Source: VFKI01 sp033762075
Lineage (GTDB): Bacteria; Pseudomonadota; Gammaproteobacteria; DSM-16500
Direction: 5' to 3'
NCBI GenBank assembly: GCA_033762075.1
Contig: JANRLY010000042.1
Coordinates: 1 to 5,149, forward strand
DNA: 5,149 bases
The notes beneath the pieces were generated by a model. That model did not search any database. It was not told where the DNA came from and saw only the letters and a program-made list of their open reading frames with translations. The position numbers and the translations under genes were made by a program. Below, piece by piece: positions 5,048 to 5,149 of the stretch (position 1 is its first letter; every line of letters begins with the position of its first letter).

Positions 5048-5149
5048 TTAGGGCGTGTCCTCAATTACTTCGTTGGCTGCAAAATGAGCGGAATCGGCTA
5101 AAATTTCCGCAAATTTTCGTCAAATATAACCGGATATTCTCCTCAAATT
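5048..5149 (-). repeat. Possible end of a dispersed repeat or insertion-sequence relic with a broken frame
   Basis: On the minus strand one frame runs from the window edge as NLRRISGYI, meets TGA (5120-5122), then continues RKFAEILADSAHFAANEVIE and DTP to a TAA at 5048-5050. The peptide is protein-like on both sides of the stop, as in a decayed reading frame. The plus-strand start GGGCGTGTCCTCAATT (5051-5066) resembles the terminal sequences of insertion sequences or dispersed repeats, judged from memory. The piece is cut by the window edge, so neither its length nor its other end can be seen. It could also be ordinary intergenic DNA. Confidence 0.3.

Overview
The window reads as part of a moderately AT-rich gammaproteobacterial chromosome. 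The spermidine/putrescine genes match the E. coli PotABCD family closely along their length. The intergenic DNA holds short palindromic repeats of the 'TCATCCCGCG' type that I associate with host-associated or intracellular gammaproteobacteria such as Coxiella/Legionella relatives. The genus is a guess; the class is firmer.

All supported genes lie on the minus strand, so transcription runs from right to left. From the right edge: a possible repeat or insertion-sequence end with a broken reading frame (about 5048-5149); a promoter-like leader and a gene for an uncharacterised multi-pass membrane protein (4303-4989); an 83-base gap with a two-tier hairpin and an AGGAGA ribosome binding site; then potA (ATPase), potB and potC (permeases) and potD (periplasmic binding protein), in that order. 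potB/potC and potC/potD each overlap by the four bases GTGA, so the operon is tightly coupled. Past potD lie 310 bases without a gene. They hold a long, nearly perfect inverted repeat, a short run of 22-base tandem repeats copied from its outer arm, and an AT-rich stretch with a weak terminator-like hairpin.

Together the four Pot proteins form one ABC importer. PotD captures the polyamine in the periplasm, PotB and PotC form the channel, and PotA hydrolyses ATP.

The most interesting feature is the potA-potB junction. The sequence CTATGARACTTRA occurs both at the end of potA and at the start of potB, 163 bases apart. In each copy the potA-type ending (Tyr-Glu-Thr-stop) overlaps a potB-type start (Met-Lys/Arg-Leu). 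The simplest reading is that potA and potB once overlapped directly and that about 150 bases of partly palindromic DNA were inserted with duplication of the junction. The inserted DNA has kept an open frame that starts inside the potA stop region and ends inside the potB start, so it could still pass ribosomes on to potB. No wholly new multi-gene system is visible in this window.
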